Source: JALZVT01 sp039029135
GTDB lineage: Bacteria; Pseudomonadota; Gammaproteobacteria; Pseudomonadales; Azotimanducaceae
Direction: 5' to 3'
NCBI GenBank assembly: GCA_039029135.1
Contig: JBCCGT010000011.1
Coordinates: 62,001-126,000, forward strand
Length of the DNA: 64,000 nucleotides
Positions 47,478 through 57,118 of this stretch are shown here, piece by piece; within the stretch, counting starts at the first letter, position 1; the number at the start of each line of letters is the position of its first letter. The position numbers and the translations under genes were made by a program. The notes under the pieces are model-generated. The model had not been told where the DNA came from. It did no database searches and saw only the letters and a program-made list of their open reading frames with translations.

Positions 47478-50174
47478 GTGCACATCGCATCGCGTCCGCT
47501 GGTTTCCTCGGCCCTCGTCGCCCGCACGCTCCGCTCGTCTATGGGGGCGCCCCGTCGGCACATCCGAAGCCGACCGTTGCGTCTGCGTTCAACCAGATTC
47601 ACCCCCGGTGCGCAGCCGCTGCGCGCGCTCACGCGATGCGCCGGCTTGCTGATGCTGTGCTTGCACGTGTCGCCCGCCGTCGCCGCCGACCGCTACATTG
47701 TCGTCTTCGAACCGCCAGCCGCGCAGCTCGCGTCAGGGACCGCTACCCAGGCGCAGCCCGCGCAGCCCGCGCAGCCCAACAAGACGCTCGCCGTCGAACT
47801 CATGACTCGCGGTCGCGCGTCCATCGCGGCCGCGGGTGGACGCGTTGCGCTCGAACTGCCGCGGGACCGCGCGATCGCGGCCTACCTCGATGCCGCGACG
47901 CTGCAAGCGCTGCGCGCCGCAGACGGTGTGGCCTACATCGAACCGGATCCGCCGCGCCGGCCCCTCGCAGACGACGTGCCCTTCGGCCTGCCGCTGATTC
48001 AGGCGACCAGCGTCAGCTATGGCGGGGATCCGGGTATTGGGGTCTGTGTGATCGATTCCGGCTTTGACCTGGGCCATCCCGACCTGCCTTCCGGTATGCG
48101 CGTAACCGGGGCCGCCGCCGCCGGGCTCGAGCCCTGGAGCGAGGACGACAGCGGCCACGGCACGCACGTCGCCGGCACGATCATGGCGCTGCGGAACGGC
48201 GAAGGCGTGCTGGGCGTCGTGCCCGACGGCAGCTTCAGCGTCCACATCTATCGCGTGTTCAGCGACGAAAACGACACCGCGCCGGCATCCGTGGTGGTCC
48301 AGGGCGCGCGCAACTGCGCGGACGCCGGGGCGCGGGTGCTCAACCTCAGCCTCGGCTGCAACGGCAGCGAGTGTGCGAGCACATTCGAGCGCAACGCCTT
48401 CGACAGCCTGGCCGCGGCGGGCGTGCTGGCGTTTGCGGCCGCCGGCAACGATAGCGATACGACGCCCAACTTTCCGGCGGCCTACGACAGCGTTATCGCA
48501 GTCGGCGCGGTGGACGCCGACTCGCAGCTTGCCGGGTTCTCGAATCGGTTTCCGCAGGTGGAGCTCGCAGCACCCGGCGTCAGCGTGCGCTCTACCGAGC
48601 CGCGCGGCAGCGCCTTCGGCGCCGAGCTCAACGTTGGCGACGACGCCTTTCCTGCCGAAGACCTGTCGGGGTCGCCCGCGCTGACGGCGAGCGCGCCGTT
48701 GGCCGACTGCGGGCTTGCCGGCGAACCGTGCACCCAGGTTACCGATGCGATCTGCCTGATACAGCGCGGCACTTTCACGTTCGCCGACAAGGTAGTGAAC
48801 TGCGAGGCCGGCGGCGGTCTCGGCGCGATTATCTATAACAACGTCCCGGGCAGCTTTCTCGGCACGCTGGCCGACACCGTAACGGGTGTTCCCTCTGTTG
48901 GCGTCAGCGACGCCGTCGGTGCGCAGCTTGTGGAGCGACTGGGGGAGCTGGCCGAGGTTCGCGTCGGCGCGATCGACTATGGGCTGCGCAGTGGCACATC
49001 GATGGCGACACCGCATGCGGCGGGGGCGGCGGCGCTGATTTGGAGTCAGGAACCGGCGCTACCAGCGGCCGACATTCGCGCCGCGCTGCAGCAGGGCGCG
49101 CGCGATCTTGGCGCGCCTGGTCGCGACAGCGAATACGGCTTTGGGCTGGTGCAGGCGCAGGCGAGCGTGGCGCTGCTGGACACCGACAGCGATGGCGATG
49201 GAACTAGCAACGCGATCGACAACTGTCCGCTGATTGCGAACCCCGACCAGCGCGACGCCGACGGCGACGGGCTGGGCGATCCCTGCGACGCGGATGACGA
49301 TAACGACGGGCTCAGCGACGACTATGAGATCGCAGTCGGCTTACCCCCGGAGATCGCGGACGCACTAGAGGATGCCGATGCCGATGGCTTCACCAACCTC
49401 GCCGAATTTTTGGCCAACACGTCGGCCACCAATCCCGCCGACGCGCCGCCGCCTGCGGATGGCCGCGTGACGGTCGAGCTCGAACCCGGTTCTCGCGTTG
49501 GCGTGCTCGGTGCCCCGGTCACCGCGTTCGCGCGCCTGCGCAACGTCGGTGATAGCGTGCTGAATGACTGCGGCATCTCACCTGTAGCACCGCTCGGGGC
49601 GGCTTTCACGTTCTTCCCGATGCCAGGCTCGGACGATACGGCGTCACCGGACGTCGCCTTCGAACGCATCAGCCTCGGCGTGGGGCAGACGCGAACGTTT
49701 CTGCTGAGCTTCGTCCCCGACACCAGTGACGGGCGGCAGGAGCGGCGCTTGCGCGTCGACTGCGACGGCGGTACCGGTGCGTCTGCGCCTTGGCCGCTAG
49801 CGCTTGAAGCCACGCCGAGCGCGGACGTCATTGCAACCACGAGCACGGTTGGCGGCACAGAGGCTGTCGAGTTGGTTGACGACATGGGGTCCCTTGCTGT
49901 GGCCGCGCTCAACATTGGTCTGGGCGGGCTTCTCGACATGGAGATTTCGGTACCGGAAGGCGTTTCGGCGGTGCTGTGCGAGACCGACGCCGAGGCGACG
50001 TGCCTCGTCAGCGCGACAGAAACCCTCTCACTGGTCTTCGACGCGGGCGTGCCGCGCACCTTCAGCGTGTTTCTGAGTGCGGCAGCGGGAGCCTCCGCCG
50101 GGAGTGTCAGCATTCGCTTCGTCGATGGGGCAGGGGTTGTTCGCGGTACCGTCGAGCGCGAGGTCGCTCCTTGA
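47478..50174 (+). CDS. Secreted subtilisin-like protease (S8) with thrombospondin type 3 repeats
   Basis: A large secreted protease, 898 residues from GTG 47478 (ATG 47541 is an alternative; the signal peptide LTRCAGLLMLCLHVSPAVAA fits either). In order: an I9-like propeptide (RYIVVFEPPAAQL to GVAYIEPDPP); the catalytic domain with Asp193 (VIDSGFD), His227 (SGHGTHVAG) and Ser508 (GTSMATPHAAG); a PA-like insert (CLIQRGTFTFADKVVNCEAGGGLGAIIYNN) within it; Ca2+-binding thrombospondin-type-3 repeats at about residues 570-622 (DSDGDGTSNAIDNCP, DADGDGLGDPCD); and a 240-residue C-terminal module shared with the next protein. Likely extracellular and Ca-dependent. Confidence 0.93.
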   Translation: MHIASRPLVSSALVARTLRSSMGAPRRHIRSRPLRLRSTRFTPGAQPLRALTRCAGLLMLCLHVSPAVAADRYIVVFEPPAAQLASGTATQAQPAQPAQPNKTLAVELMTRGRASIAAAGGRVALELPRDRAIAAYLDAATLQALRAADGVAYIEPDPPRRPLADDVPFGLPLIQATSVSYGGDPGIGVCVIDSGFDLGHPDLPSGMRVTGAAAAGLEPWSEDDSGHGTHVAGTIMALRNGEGVLGVVPDGSFSVHIYRVFSDENDTAPASVVVQGARNCADAGARVLNLSLGCNGSECASTFERNAFDSLAAAGVLAFAAAGNDSDTTPNFPAAYDSVIAVGAVDADSQLAGFSNRFPQVELAAPGVSVRSTEPRGSAFGAELNVGDDAFPAEDLSGSPALTASAPLADCGLAGEPCTQVTDAICLIQRGTFTFADKVVNCEAGGGLGAIIYNNVPGSFLGTLADTVTGVPSVGVSDAVGAQLVERLGELAEVRVGAIDYGLRSGTSMATPHAAGAAALIWSQEPALPAADIRAALQQGARDLGAPGRDSEYGFGLVQAQASVALLDTDSDGDGTSNAIDNCPLIANPDQRDADGDGLGDPCDADDDNDGLSDDYEIAVGLPPEIADALEDADADGFTNLAEFLANTSATNPADAPPPADGRVTVELEPGSRVGVLGAPVTAFARLRNVGDSVLNDCGISPVAPLGAAFTFFPMPGSDDTASPDVAFERISLGVGQTRTFLLSFVPDTSDGRQERRLRVDCDGGTGASAPWPLALEATPSADVIATTSTVGGTEAVELVDDMGSLAVAALNIGLGGLLDMEISVPEGVSAVLCETDAEATCLVSATETLSLVFDAGVPRTFSVFLSAAAGASAGSVSIRFVDGAGVVRGTVEREVAP

Positions 50175-50258
50175 TGGGCCCCGATTGATGGCCCCGATTG
50201 CGCCAGATCGGGTGAGTCAGCATCGTATGGAATTGGCGGCGCAAGGTAAGCACTTGTA

Positions 50259-50276
50259 AACGCTCTGTAGAGCGTT
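50259..50276. promoter_or_regulatory. Palindrome flanked by AAGCACTT direct repeats
   Basis: AACGCTCT and AGAGCGTT form a perfect inverted repeat with a two-base centre. Direct repeats AAGCACTT lie on both sides at 50248-50255 and 50282-50289. This is in the 230-base spacer between the subtilase and the repeat protein, 130 bases before the latter's start. It could be an operator or the transcript end of the protease gene; there is no T run. Confidence 0.4.
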
Positions 50277-50405
50277 AGCGAAAGCACTTAACGATTGCGC
50301 ATAATGGACGTTCCCAGTGAGCGCATCGAGCGCGGCACGATTGCCGCGGCGCTCTTCGTTTGTAATGAGCAAGCGTTTCGTGAGCAAGCAGTCCAGGAGA
50401 CCACG

Positions 50406-52775
50406 ATGAGTCAGCAGCGCAGTGAAATTGGCTTCAGCGTCCTCGGCAGAGGATTCCTGCGGGTGGCCGGTCCGCTCTGTCTCGCGCTGGCCGTTGGCGG
50501 AGCGCCCGCAGCACTCGCGGCCGGCGACGTCATCGTCGCGGAAGCTGGAGCCACGCCCACCATCAGCGTGCGCGATGCGCTGACGCTGGCGGAATCCAGC
50601 AGCTTCACGCTCACGGGATCTGCAGCGATAGAGTCGGTCGCAGTGGACAACACCGATGCGCTGCTGGTCACCGCCGGCGATACGCTGTCGCGCGTCGGGC
50701 TCGATGGCGTCGTGCTCGACAGCGTCACCGTTGCCGGCGCGAGTTTTATTGATGCACAGCTTCTCGCCGGGACCATTTATGCGCTTAGCGCGGGCGCGAC
50801 GCCCGGCATCTCGGTGCGCAACCCCGATACGTTGGCCGAAACAGATTTCATCGACATCGCCGTCACGCCCGTAGCGCTGCAGGTTGGCTTCGGACGACTG
50901 TATCTCGTCAGCGCGGACGAACTGCAACTGCTGCAGGTCAACGGCGATCTCGTGACCAGCATCAGCGCGCCCGCCGGCGTGAGCTTCGTCGACGCCACCC
51001 TCACGGGCACCCGCCTGTACCTGGCGGAAAACGGCGCGACTAACCGCATCAGCGCACGCAGTCCGAACACGCTGAACGAGTTTGTGGGCTTTGCAGTGGC
51101 GAGCGCGATCGACGGTATTGGCGCTGGCGGCGACGTCGATCTGTATGTATCGGTCGGGGGTGAGCTGCTGCGACTCGACACTGATGGCGGGGAACTCGCG
51201 CGCCTGGCTACGCCGGCCGCCGCCGATGTGGCTTTTGTGCTCGATCCACGCGCCCTCGCAGTCGGCGACACGCTCGCGCTGTTCAATGGTGTAGCGTCCA
51301 GCCGCGATGCAGAGTCGCTAGTGGAAGGCAGCGCGCCGCTGGTGGGTAAGGATGCGCGCGCGCTCAGCGTCACGTCAGCGGGCTCGCTCGTCGTCGTCGA
51401 AGCCGGTCGCATCCGGCTGCTCGATGCCGATGGCGTCGAACTTGCCAACCTGGCTGCGGGCGCTGGCTTGACGTTCGTCGATGCCACGGCCGACGCCGGA
51501 GCGGCCGGCGATCAGATTGCTGTGGCGACTGGGGGTACCCAAGACGGTGTGCTTTATGTCGACGAAGCGTCCCTCGCCGAAGGCGATTCTTTCAACACCG
51601 CCTTCGCCCCCGAGCGGGTGGCCGTTGGCGATGATGGGGATCTGTATTTCAGCGCGGGCAGCGCCGTGTTTCGCTTCAGCGCCGCCGGGGTCGAACTCGC
51701 GTCGCTGTCGTCCGCAGGCAGGACCTATACGGGCGTGACGTTCGTGAAGAACGTGGTCTATGCGAGCTACGGCGCTGGCGGCGAGGTTGGCATCGCCGTT
51801 CTCGATCCGGACACGCTGGTGCAGGCAGACGTGATCGACACCCCCTTCGCGCCGCTGGCTATCACCGCCGGCGGGGCGAACGACTATTACATCGCCGGCA
51901 GCGAGCGCATCGCGCATCTCGCGCTTGACGAAGTCGTGGGAGATGTAGCGGTTGCGGACGCGGAGTTCAGCGACGTTGCCTTCGGTCAGCTCGGTGCCGG
52001 AACACCCGCCACGACGATCGTTGCGGCGACGCTTCCGGACAGCCGCTCGGTCGAAGTCGGCGCCGTGGCAACAGCCTTCGCCACGATCATCAACAGCGGC
52101 GACAGCGTGGCACGCGCGTGCGGCGTGGCACCGCGCACCGCGGTGAGCGGATCCTTCGACTATCAGACCACCGACGGTACGACCAATATGCTTACCGGTA
52201 CGGCTAACACGCCGGTCGATATCCCCGCCGGGGCTTCGCAGGCTTTTGTGATTGCCTATCAGCCCGACGCCGCGTTCGCGAGCGCCGAGGCTGCGCTGAG
52301 CTATAGCTGCGCCAACGCGCCGGCGACGGATGTGATCGACGGGGTCAACACGCTGCTGCTGGTCGTCGAACCCAATCCGGTTGCAGACCTGATTGCCGTC
52401 GCGCTGACCGCGTCTGGCGACGGGATCGTCGAGGTGTCGCTCGAAGAGCAGATCTCGGGCTTTGGCATTGCGACCTTCAACCAGGGCGAGAGCGCTGAGT
52501 TCACCGTGCGCGCGAGCGTGACGGATGGGGACGAGCGCATTGAGCTGTCCCTGTGCGCGACGAACTCGGAGACGGCGGCGTGCATCAATCCTGAAGAGCC
52601 GAGCGACACGGTGACGCTGACGATCGCGAACGAAGAGACGCCGACCTTCAGCGTCTTCGTTGCCGTGACTGGGGCCATCGAACTCGATGCCGCGACCAAA
52701 CGAATCCGCGTTACCTTCGAGGAAGGCGGCGTGGTTCGTGGCGCAACCAGCGTCGCTGTCCGCACCATGGAGTAG
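50406..52775 (+). CDS. Secreted beta-propeller-like repeat protein with subtilase-type C-terminal module
   Basis: A 789-residue exported protein; ATG 50406 has AGGAGA 5 bases upstream. The signal peptide is VAGPLCLALAVGGAPAALA. Residues 40-530 consist of imperfect repeats of about 85-90 residues sharing EAGATPTISVR-x-TLAE-x-F, LYLVSADELQLLQVNGD and GVSFVDATLTGT patterns, consistent with beta-propeller blades or beta-sandwich units. Residues 536-789 (TTIVAATLPDSRSVEVGAVATAFATIINSGDSVARACG to VVRGATSVAVRTME) match the C terminus of the preceding protease. No catalytic motif. Probably cell-surface or secreted; the shared module may be an export or anchoring domain. Confidence 0.75.
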   Translation: MSQQRSEIGFSVLGRGFLRVAGPLCLALAVGGAPAALAAGDVIVAEAGATPTISVRDALTLAESSSFTLTGSAAIESVAVDNTDALLVTAGDTLSRVGLDGVVLDSVTVAGASFIDAQLLAGTIYALSAGATPGISVRNPDTLAETDFIDIAVTPVALQVGFGRLYLVSADELQLLQVNGDLVTSISAPAGVSFVDATLTGTRLYLAENGATNRISARSPNTLNEFVGFAVASAIDGIGAGGDVDLYVSVGGELLRLDTDGGELARLATPAAADVAFVLDPRALAVGDTLALFNGVASSRDAESLVEGSAPLVGKDARALSVTSAGSLVVVEAGRIRLLDADGVELANLAAGAGLTFVDATADAGAAGDQIAVATGGTQDGVLYVDEASLAEGDSFNTAFAPERVAVGDDGDLYFSAGSAVFRFSAAGVELASLSSAGRTYTGVTFVKNVVYASYGAGGEVGIAVLDPDTLVQADVIDTPFAPLAITAGGANDYYIAGSERIAHLALDEVVGDVAVADAEFSDVAFGQLGAGTPATTIVAATLPDSRSVEVGAVATAFATIINSGDSVARACGVAPRTAVSGSFDYQTTDGTTNMLTGTANTPVDIPAGASQAFVIAYQPDAAFASAEAALSYSCANAPATDVIDGVNTLLLVVEPNPVADLIAVALTASGDGIVEVSLEEQISGFGIATFNQGESAEFTVRASVTDGDERIELSLCATNSETAACINPEEPSDTVTLTIANEETPTFSVFVAVTGAIELDAATKRIRVTFEEGGVVRGATSVAVRTME

Positions 52776-52860
52776 CCCGATCTCCCCGCCGGCGGCGGCT
52801 GTACGCGCGCCGCTAAAAGGCGCGCTACACTGGTGACGGTGATCAGGGGGAGAAGAACCA

Positions 52861-54495
52861 TTGCGAGCAATAGCGCTGGCGTTACTGCTTGTCATCGTAT
52901 GCGCGTGCACCGCGCTGTCACCGGAATCTGCCGATGACGGCGGGGGCGGGACGATGAACAGCCAGCAGGCCATACTCGACACCGGCACGATCCAGGGTGC
53001 CTTCGCAAACGCCGCGGCCGACGTGCGCGTGTTTCGCGGCATTCCCTACGCCGCACCGCCGATTGGCGATCTGCGCTTTCGCCGTCCCCAGCCACCCGAG
53101 CCCTGGTTGGGCGTCCGCAGCGCCCTCGATTTCGGAACCGCCTGTTGGCAGGACTTCTCGGGCGACGCCTGGGTCTGGAGCCGCGGTCACTTCCAGCGCA
53201 GCGAAGACTGTCTGTACCTGAACGTCTGGAGTGCCGGCGCCCCAAACGACAGGCGACCGGTCATGGTGTGGTTTCACGGCGGCGCGCACACCGGCGGCTA
53301 CGGCCACTCTCGGGTCTTCGACGGCACCCGACTCGCTGAGCTGGGTGCCGTGGTCGTGACCATCAACTACAGGCTCGGCCCCTTCGGCTTTCTCGCCCAT
53401 CCGGCGCTCGCCGCCGAAAGCGAGCACGACAGCAGCGGCAACTACGGTCTCTTGGACAAGGTCGCCGCACTCGAGTGGGTTCAGCGCAACGCCGCGGCGT
53501 TCGGCGGCGACCCCAGTAACGTCACCATCTTCGGGCAGTCGGCCGGTTCGCAGAGCGTCTGTCATCTGAGCGTTTCGCCGCTCGCAGCGGGCCTGTTTCA
53601 CCGGGCGATCGGTCAGAGCGCGGGCGGCTTCGAAAGCCGCGCAACGAGTCGTGATCTGAACGGTCAGGCGCGCGGCGCGGCGCTTGCCGTGCAGGCAGGG
53701 CTGGGGGTCGATGCGACCGCGGCCGAGCTGCGCGCGCTGACGCCCGAGGCGCTGCTGGCGGCCGCGTCGGCGTCGAACTGGGCGGCGCGCAGTCGCATCG
53801 TCGTGGATGGCTGGGTTGTACCGAAACCGCCGATCGATGCGTTTCTGGCCGGTGAACACAACGCGGTGCCTGTTCTGGTTGGTGCCCTCGCGAACGAGGG
53901 CATCAATCTGTTTCCGCGCGACGACGCGCTCACCGGCGAGGCGCTGGACGCCCAACTCGTGCGTCAGTACGGCACAGATCGAGCCGCCGAACTGAGCGAG
54001 GCCTACGCGGCGGAGATCGCCGCGTCGCCGGGTGCAGCGGCACAGCGGATACTCACCGACCGATTCATGGCCTGGGGCATGCGTGCCTGGGCCGAGCTGA
54101 ACCAGCGCGCCGGCCAGCCGGCGTACCTTTACCACTTCGAACACGCGCCGCCGGCCGTGCGGATCTATCTGCCGTTCGATCCGGATATGGGACTCGGTGC
54201 GGACCTGCGCTCGGCGGGGGCGTATCACTCAGGCGATCTCGCCTACGTGTTCGATACGGTCGACCGGGTAGGGCACGGCTGGAATCAACGCGACGTCGAG
54301 CTCGCGAGCGAACTGTCGCGCTACTGGTTTCAGTTCGCCGCAACGGGAAATCCCAACCGCCCCGATTTGCCGGCTTGGCTTGCGTACACCCGTGAGGGTC
54401 GCGAGCTTCAGGTGTTCGGCGCGCAGACCCAATCGAGCGCAAACCTCTACGCCGACAAACTCGCGGTATTTGATCGCATCGCGGGCCTGCCGTAA
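52861..54495 (+). CDS. Type-B carboxylesterase, lipoprotein-type
   Basis: A 544-residue alpha/beta hydrolase of the cholinesterase-like family. The N terminus MRAIALALLLVIVCAC has a lipobox-like VCAC, so it is probably a membrane-anchored lipoprotein. Motifs: RGIPYAAPPIGDLRFRRPQPPEPW, SEDCLYLNVW, HGGAHTGGYG (oxyanion hole), nucleophile Ser227 in GQSAGS, and the C-terminal region GAYHSGDLAYVFDTV (His candidate). It hydrolyses carboxylic esters; the substrate is unknown. TTG start with GGGGAGA 10 bases upstream. It follows the secreted pair by 85 bases in the same direction. Confidence 0.88.
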   Translation: MRAIALALLLVIVCACTALSPESADDGGGGTMNSQQAILDTGTIQGAFANAAADVRVFRGIPYAAPPIGDLRFRRPQPPEPWLGVRSALDFGTACWQDFSGDAWVWSRGHFQRSEDCLYLNVWSAGAPNDRRPVMVWFHGGAHTGGYGHSRVFDGTRLAELGAVVVTINYRLGPFGFLAHPALAAESEHDSSGNYGLLDKVAALEWVQRNAAAFGGDPSNVTIFGQSAGSQSVCHLSVSPLAAGLFHRAIGQSAGGFESRATSRDLNGQARGAALAVQAGLGVDATAAELRALTPEALLAAASASNWAARSRIVVDGWVVPKPPIDAFLAGEHNAVPVLVGALANEGINLFPRDDALTGEALDAQLVRQYGTDRAAELSEAYAAEIAASPGAAAQRILTDRFMAWGMRAWAELNQRAGQPAYLYHFEHAPPAVRIYLPFDPDMGLGADLRSAGAYHSGDLAYVFDTVDRVGHGWNQRDVELASELSRYWFQFAATGNPNRPDLPAWLAYTREGRELQVFGAQTQSSANLYADKLAVFDRIAGLP

Positions 54496-54559
54496 GGCGC
54501 TCGCCGACGCGCAGGGAAGCAGATTGGCGAGCATCTCGCCCCTACGCGGCTGGCCGTCG

Positions 54560-55780
54560 CTAGGCGTCGTCCAGCCGCGCGGCGATTTCGGCGTCGATGA
54601 TGCGACGCGCCCTCAAGTAATCCAGCTCCGCTTGCGCCGCGCAGCGGGCCACGTCGTCGTGTTCGCTCTTCCAGCGGGTGCGGCCGTCTGGCTGCGTCAC
54701 GCGCTTCACACGAACCTCGCCGACGCTGGTCGTGACGCTCAGCGTTTCGCGCGGCAGCGTGTGCTTGGTGAACGGCAGGATGCGCAGGCCGATGGTCGTC
54801 GACCGATTAAGAATGAGATCCCGCAGCCGGGCGACGCTATTCCCGTCGGCGAGCGCGCTCAGTAGGATGGCGGGGCGGCCCTTCTTCATGACGATGGGCG
54901 TGCACCAGGCGTCGCCGGCTCCGGCCGCGAACAGATCGGCGAGCAGGGGATCGAACGCCTCTGGCGCCATGTCGTCGATGTTCGCCTCGAGCTTGAAGTG
55001 TGTGTCTGCCGTCATCGCGGTATCGGATGGCTTCGGGGCGCCGGTCGCTTCCGACTCGGTCACCAGGCTCGCGCGCAGCACGTTGGGGCGGTTAGCAAAA
55101 TCCTTGTGGCCCACGCCGATGGCCGTGCGTTCGATGGTCAGGCCCTTCGGATCGCCCCACGCGTCGACGCTTGCGCGGAGTATCGCCGCGCCGGTCGGCG
55201 TGGTGCTTTCTCCGTCCACGCCGCCGTAGTCGCAGGGCACGCCCGCTAGGATGCGCTGGGTGGCGGGTGCGGGAACGGGCAACACGCCGTGCGCGCAGCG
55301 GACGGTACCGCCGCCGACTTCGACGGCCTGACTCAGGCAACGCCGTACCCCGAGCGCCTCCAGTCCGATGGCGGCGCCGACAATGTCGACGATCGAATCG
55401 ACGGCGCCAACCTCGTGAAAGTGGACGCGCTCGATGTCCACGTCGTGTATATCGGCCTCGGCGACGGCGATGGCGTGAAAGATTGCCAGCGCGCGTGCCT
55501 CGATGGCGGGCGCGTACTGTGCGGCCTGGATGCGCTCGACGATGTCCGCGTAGTGGCGGTGATGGGTCTCATCCTGCGCGATCACGCGCACCCGCGTCCC
55601 GTAGATGCCCTGTTTAGCCGCGCGTTCGATCTGCAGCTCGAATTGAGCATTCAACCCCAGTCGCGACAGCTCCTGGCGCAGGGTATCCGGGTCGAGACCA
55701 AGATCGATGAGCACCGCGAGGTGCATGTCGCCCGAGATGCCGCAGGCGGGCTGGTAGAACAGCGTTTTTCCGTCGCTCAT
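54560..55780 (-). CDS. larC: LarC, nickel-pincer cofactor nickel chelatase
   Basis: A 406-residue LarC protein in one uninterrupted frame. Motifs: YQPACGISGDMHLAVLIDLG, VHFHEVGAVDSIVDIVGAAIGLEALGV (the His/Glu-rich metal-binding segment), GGGTVRCAHGVLPVPAPATQRIL and CTPIVMKKGRPAILLSALAD. LarC inserts nickel into the pyridinium dithiocarboxylate precursor to finish the NPN pincer cofactor used by lactate racemase and relatives. In Lactobacillus the protein is made by frameshifting; here no shift is needed. larB, larE and an LarA-like enzyme are not in the window. It is convergent with the esterase. Confidence 0.93.
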   Translation of the reverse strand: MSDGKTLFYQPACGISGDMHLAVLIDLGLDPDTLRQELSRLGLNAQFELQIERAAKQGIYGTRVRVIAQDETHHRHYADIVERIQAAQYAPAIEARALAIFHAIAVAEADIHDVDIERVHFHEVGAVDSIVDIVGAAIGLEALGVRRCLSQAVEVGGGTVRCAHGVLPVPAPATQRILAGVPCDYGGVDGESTTPTGAAILRASVDAWGDPKGLTIERTAIGVGHKDFANRPNVLRASLVTESEATGAPKPSDTAMTADTHFKLEANIDDMAPEAFDPLLADLFAAGAGDAWCTPIVMKKGRPAILLSALADGNSVARLRDLILNRSTTIGLRILPFTKHTLPRETLSVTTSVGEVRVKRVTQPDGRTRWKSEHDDVARCAAQAELDYLRARRIIDAEIAARLDDA

Positions 55781-55903
55781 GGCTGTCGGTCTGCGATCAT
55801 GTTGCGCGCGAACCGTTCAGACTGGGGCGGCCCATCCTAGGCACGGTGCTCGCATGCGCAGCAGTCGCGGGACCTGGCGGTACGCCGTCTCGTACCGAGG
55901 TCT

Positions 55904-56986
55904 TCAGGCCGTCGCGCCGTTGTCGAAAAACAGGTTCGAGGTCGCCGCCGCGACGTGGTTTTCGCGCAGGTGCACGAGGCTCTGCATGTCCGCGTTCACC
56001 GCGTCGAGACCGTGCCCCAGCACATAGGCGTAGCTGCGTTGGAACGTCGACAGCGGCGCCTGCATAAAGCGCTCGTCGTAGTGTTCATCGAACGCGTCGG
56101 GATTGCCCCAGCCCAAGAAGCGACGGCCTGCCAGAAAGCGCCCGGCCTTCATGCCGATGAGGCCGATGCCGGCCGCGCGTGCGGCGTCGAGCTGCGGCCG
56201 CAACCCGGTCAGCGGCGGCGAATCGGGCAGCACCTCTCGGGTTTCCCAGTCGTACCAGCCGCTGGGCGTGACCGCGATCATCGCGAGGCTATAGACCCCG
56301 CTCTCCGTGATGGCCGCCAGCACCTTGTCGGCCTGGCGGTGTGTGCTGACGCCGAGGTGCGAGACCTTGCCCGCACGCTTTGCACGCTCGAACGCACCCA
56401 GTATTTCCTCGCTGACCACGACCTGGGGGTTGTACGACGCCATAAGGTAGTAGGCGTCGACGTGATCGACCTGCATCTCGCGCAGGCTCTCATCCAGATA
56501 CTTGAGCCAGCCGGCCGCGGCGCGCTTCGCCTCGGCCACAGGGAACGCTGCGTTCGGCCCAACCTCGCTGGGTACCGCAGCCTTCGAGATCAGGAAGATC
56601 CGGTCGCGGTGCGTTTTCAGAAAGGGCGCGAGGTGCTTCTCGGCGTCGTTGTAATAGTGTTTGTAGCCGACGTCGAACACGTTGATGCCCGCGTCGAACG
56701 CGGTGTGCAGCAGCTCGTCGCGGGGCTTTCGCGACAGCGCCGCGCCGCAGCCGAACACCAGCCGGCTGGCATTGAAGTTGGTGTTGCCCAGTTTGCGATA
56801 CGCCATCTTTGGCCACGCCGCCGGTTCCTGCGCGTGAGCCTTGCCGGCCTCGCTGGCCGCGTGCAGGCTACCGCTGGTCGCGAGCGCCTGCGCACCGGCG
56901 CCGAGAGCGGCCAGGCGGCGCACGAACCCTCTGCGATTGGGGCCGACGGTGGGCTTGCCGCGTTGTGAAGAGGGACTATCGGTCAT
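55904..56986 (-). CDS. Tat-exported aldo/keto reductase
   Basis: A 360-residue aldo/keto reductase with an N-terminal twin-arginine signal: RRGFVRRLAALGAGAQALATSGSLHAASE. ATG 56986 has GGAG 8 bases upstream. The barrel starts MAYRKLGNTNFNASRLVFGCGAALSRKP; INVFDVGYKHYYNDAEKHLAPFL carries the catalytic Asp/Tyr region and VDAYYLMASYNPQVVVSEEILGAFERAKRAGKVSHLGVSTH is the later core. Export of a NADPH-type enzyme is odd; Tat-dependent members probably act in the periplasm with a prebound cofactor, or have lost reductase activity. The gene diverges from vanZ. Confidence 0.88.
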   Translation of the reverse strand: MTDSPSSQRGKPTVGPNRRGFVRRLAALGAGAQALATSGSLHAASEAGKAHAQEPAAWPKMAYRKLGNTNFNASRLVFGCGAALSRKPRDELLHTAFDAGINVFDVGYKHYYNDAEKHLAPFLKTHRDRIFLISKAAVPSEVGPNAAFPVAEAKRAAAGWLKYLDESLREMQVDHVDAYYLMASYNPQVVVSEEILGAFERAKRAGKVSHLGVSTHRQADKVLAAITESGVYSLAMIAVTPSGWYDWETREVLPDSPPLTGLRPQLDAARAAGIGLIGMKAGRFLAGRRFLGWGNPDAFDEHYDERFMQAPLSTFQRSYAYVLGHGLDAVNADMQSLVHLRENHVAAATSNLFFDNGATA

Positions 56987-57118
56987 GGCGTGTCTCCGCT
57001 TGAGTACGGTCGCATCCGAGCTCGCAAACCATAGCAGATTGACGCGGCCGACTGCTGCAGCGGCGCCGGGCTCGGCTACACTACGTCGCGAATCCTTGTC
57101 CGTCACCGCGCCGCCGTC

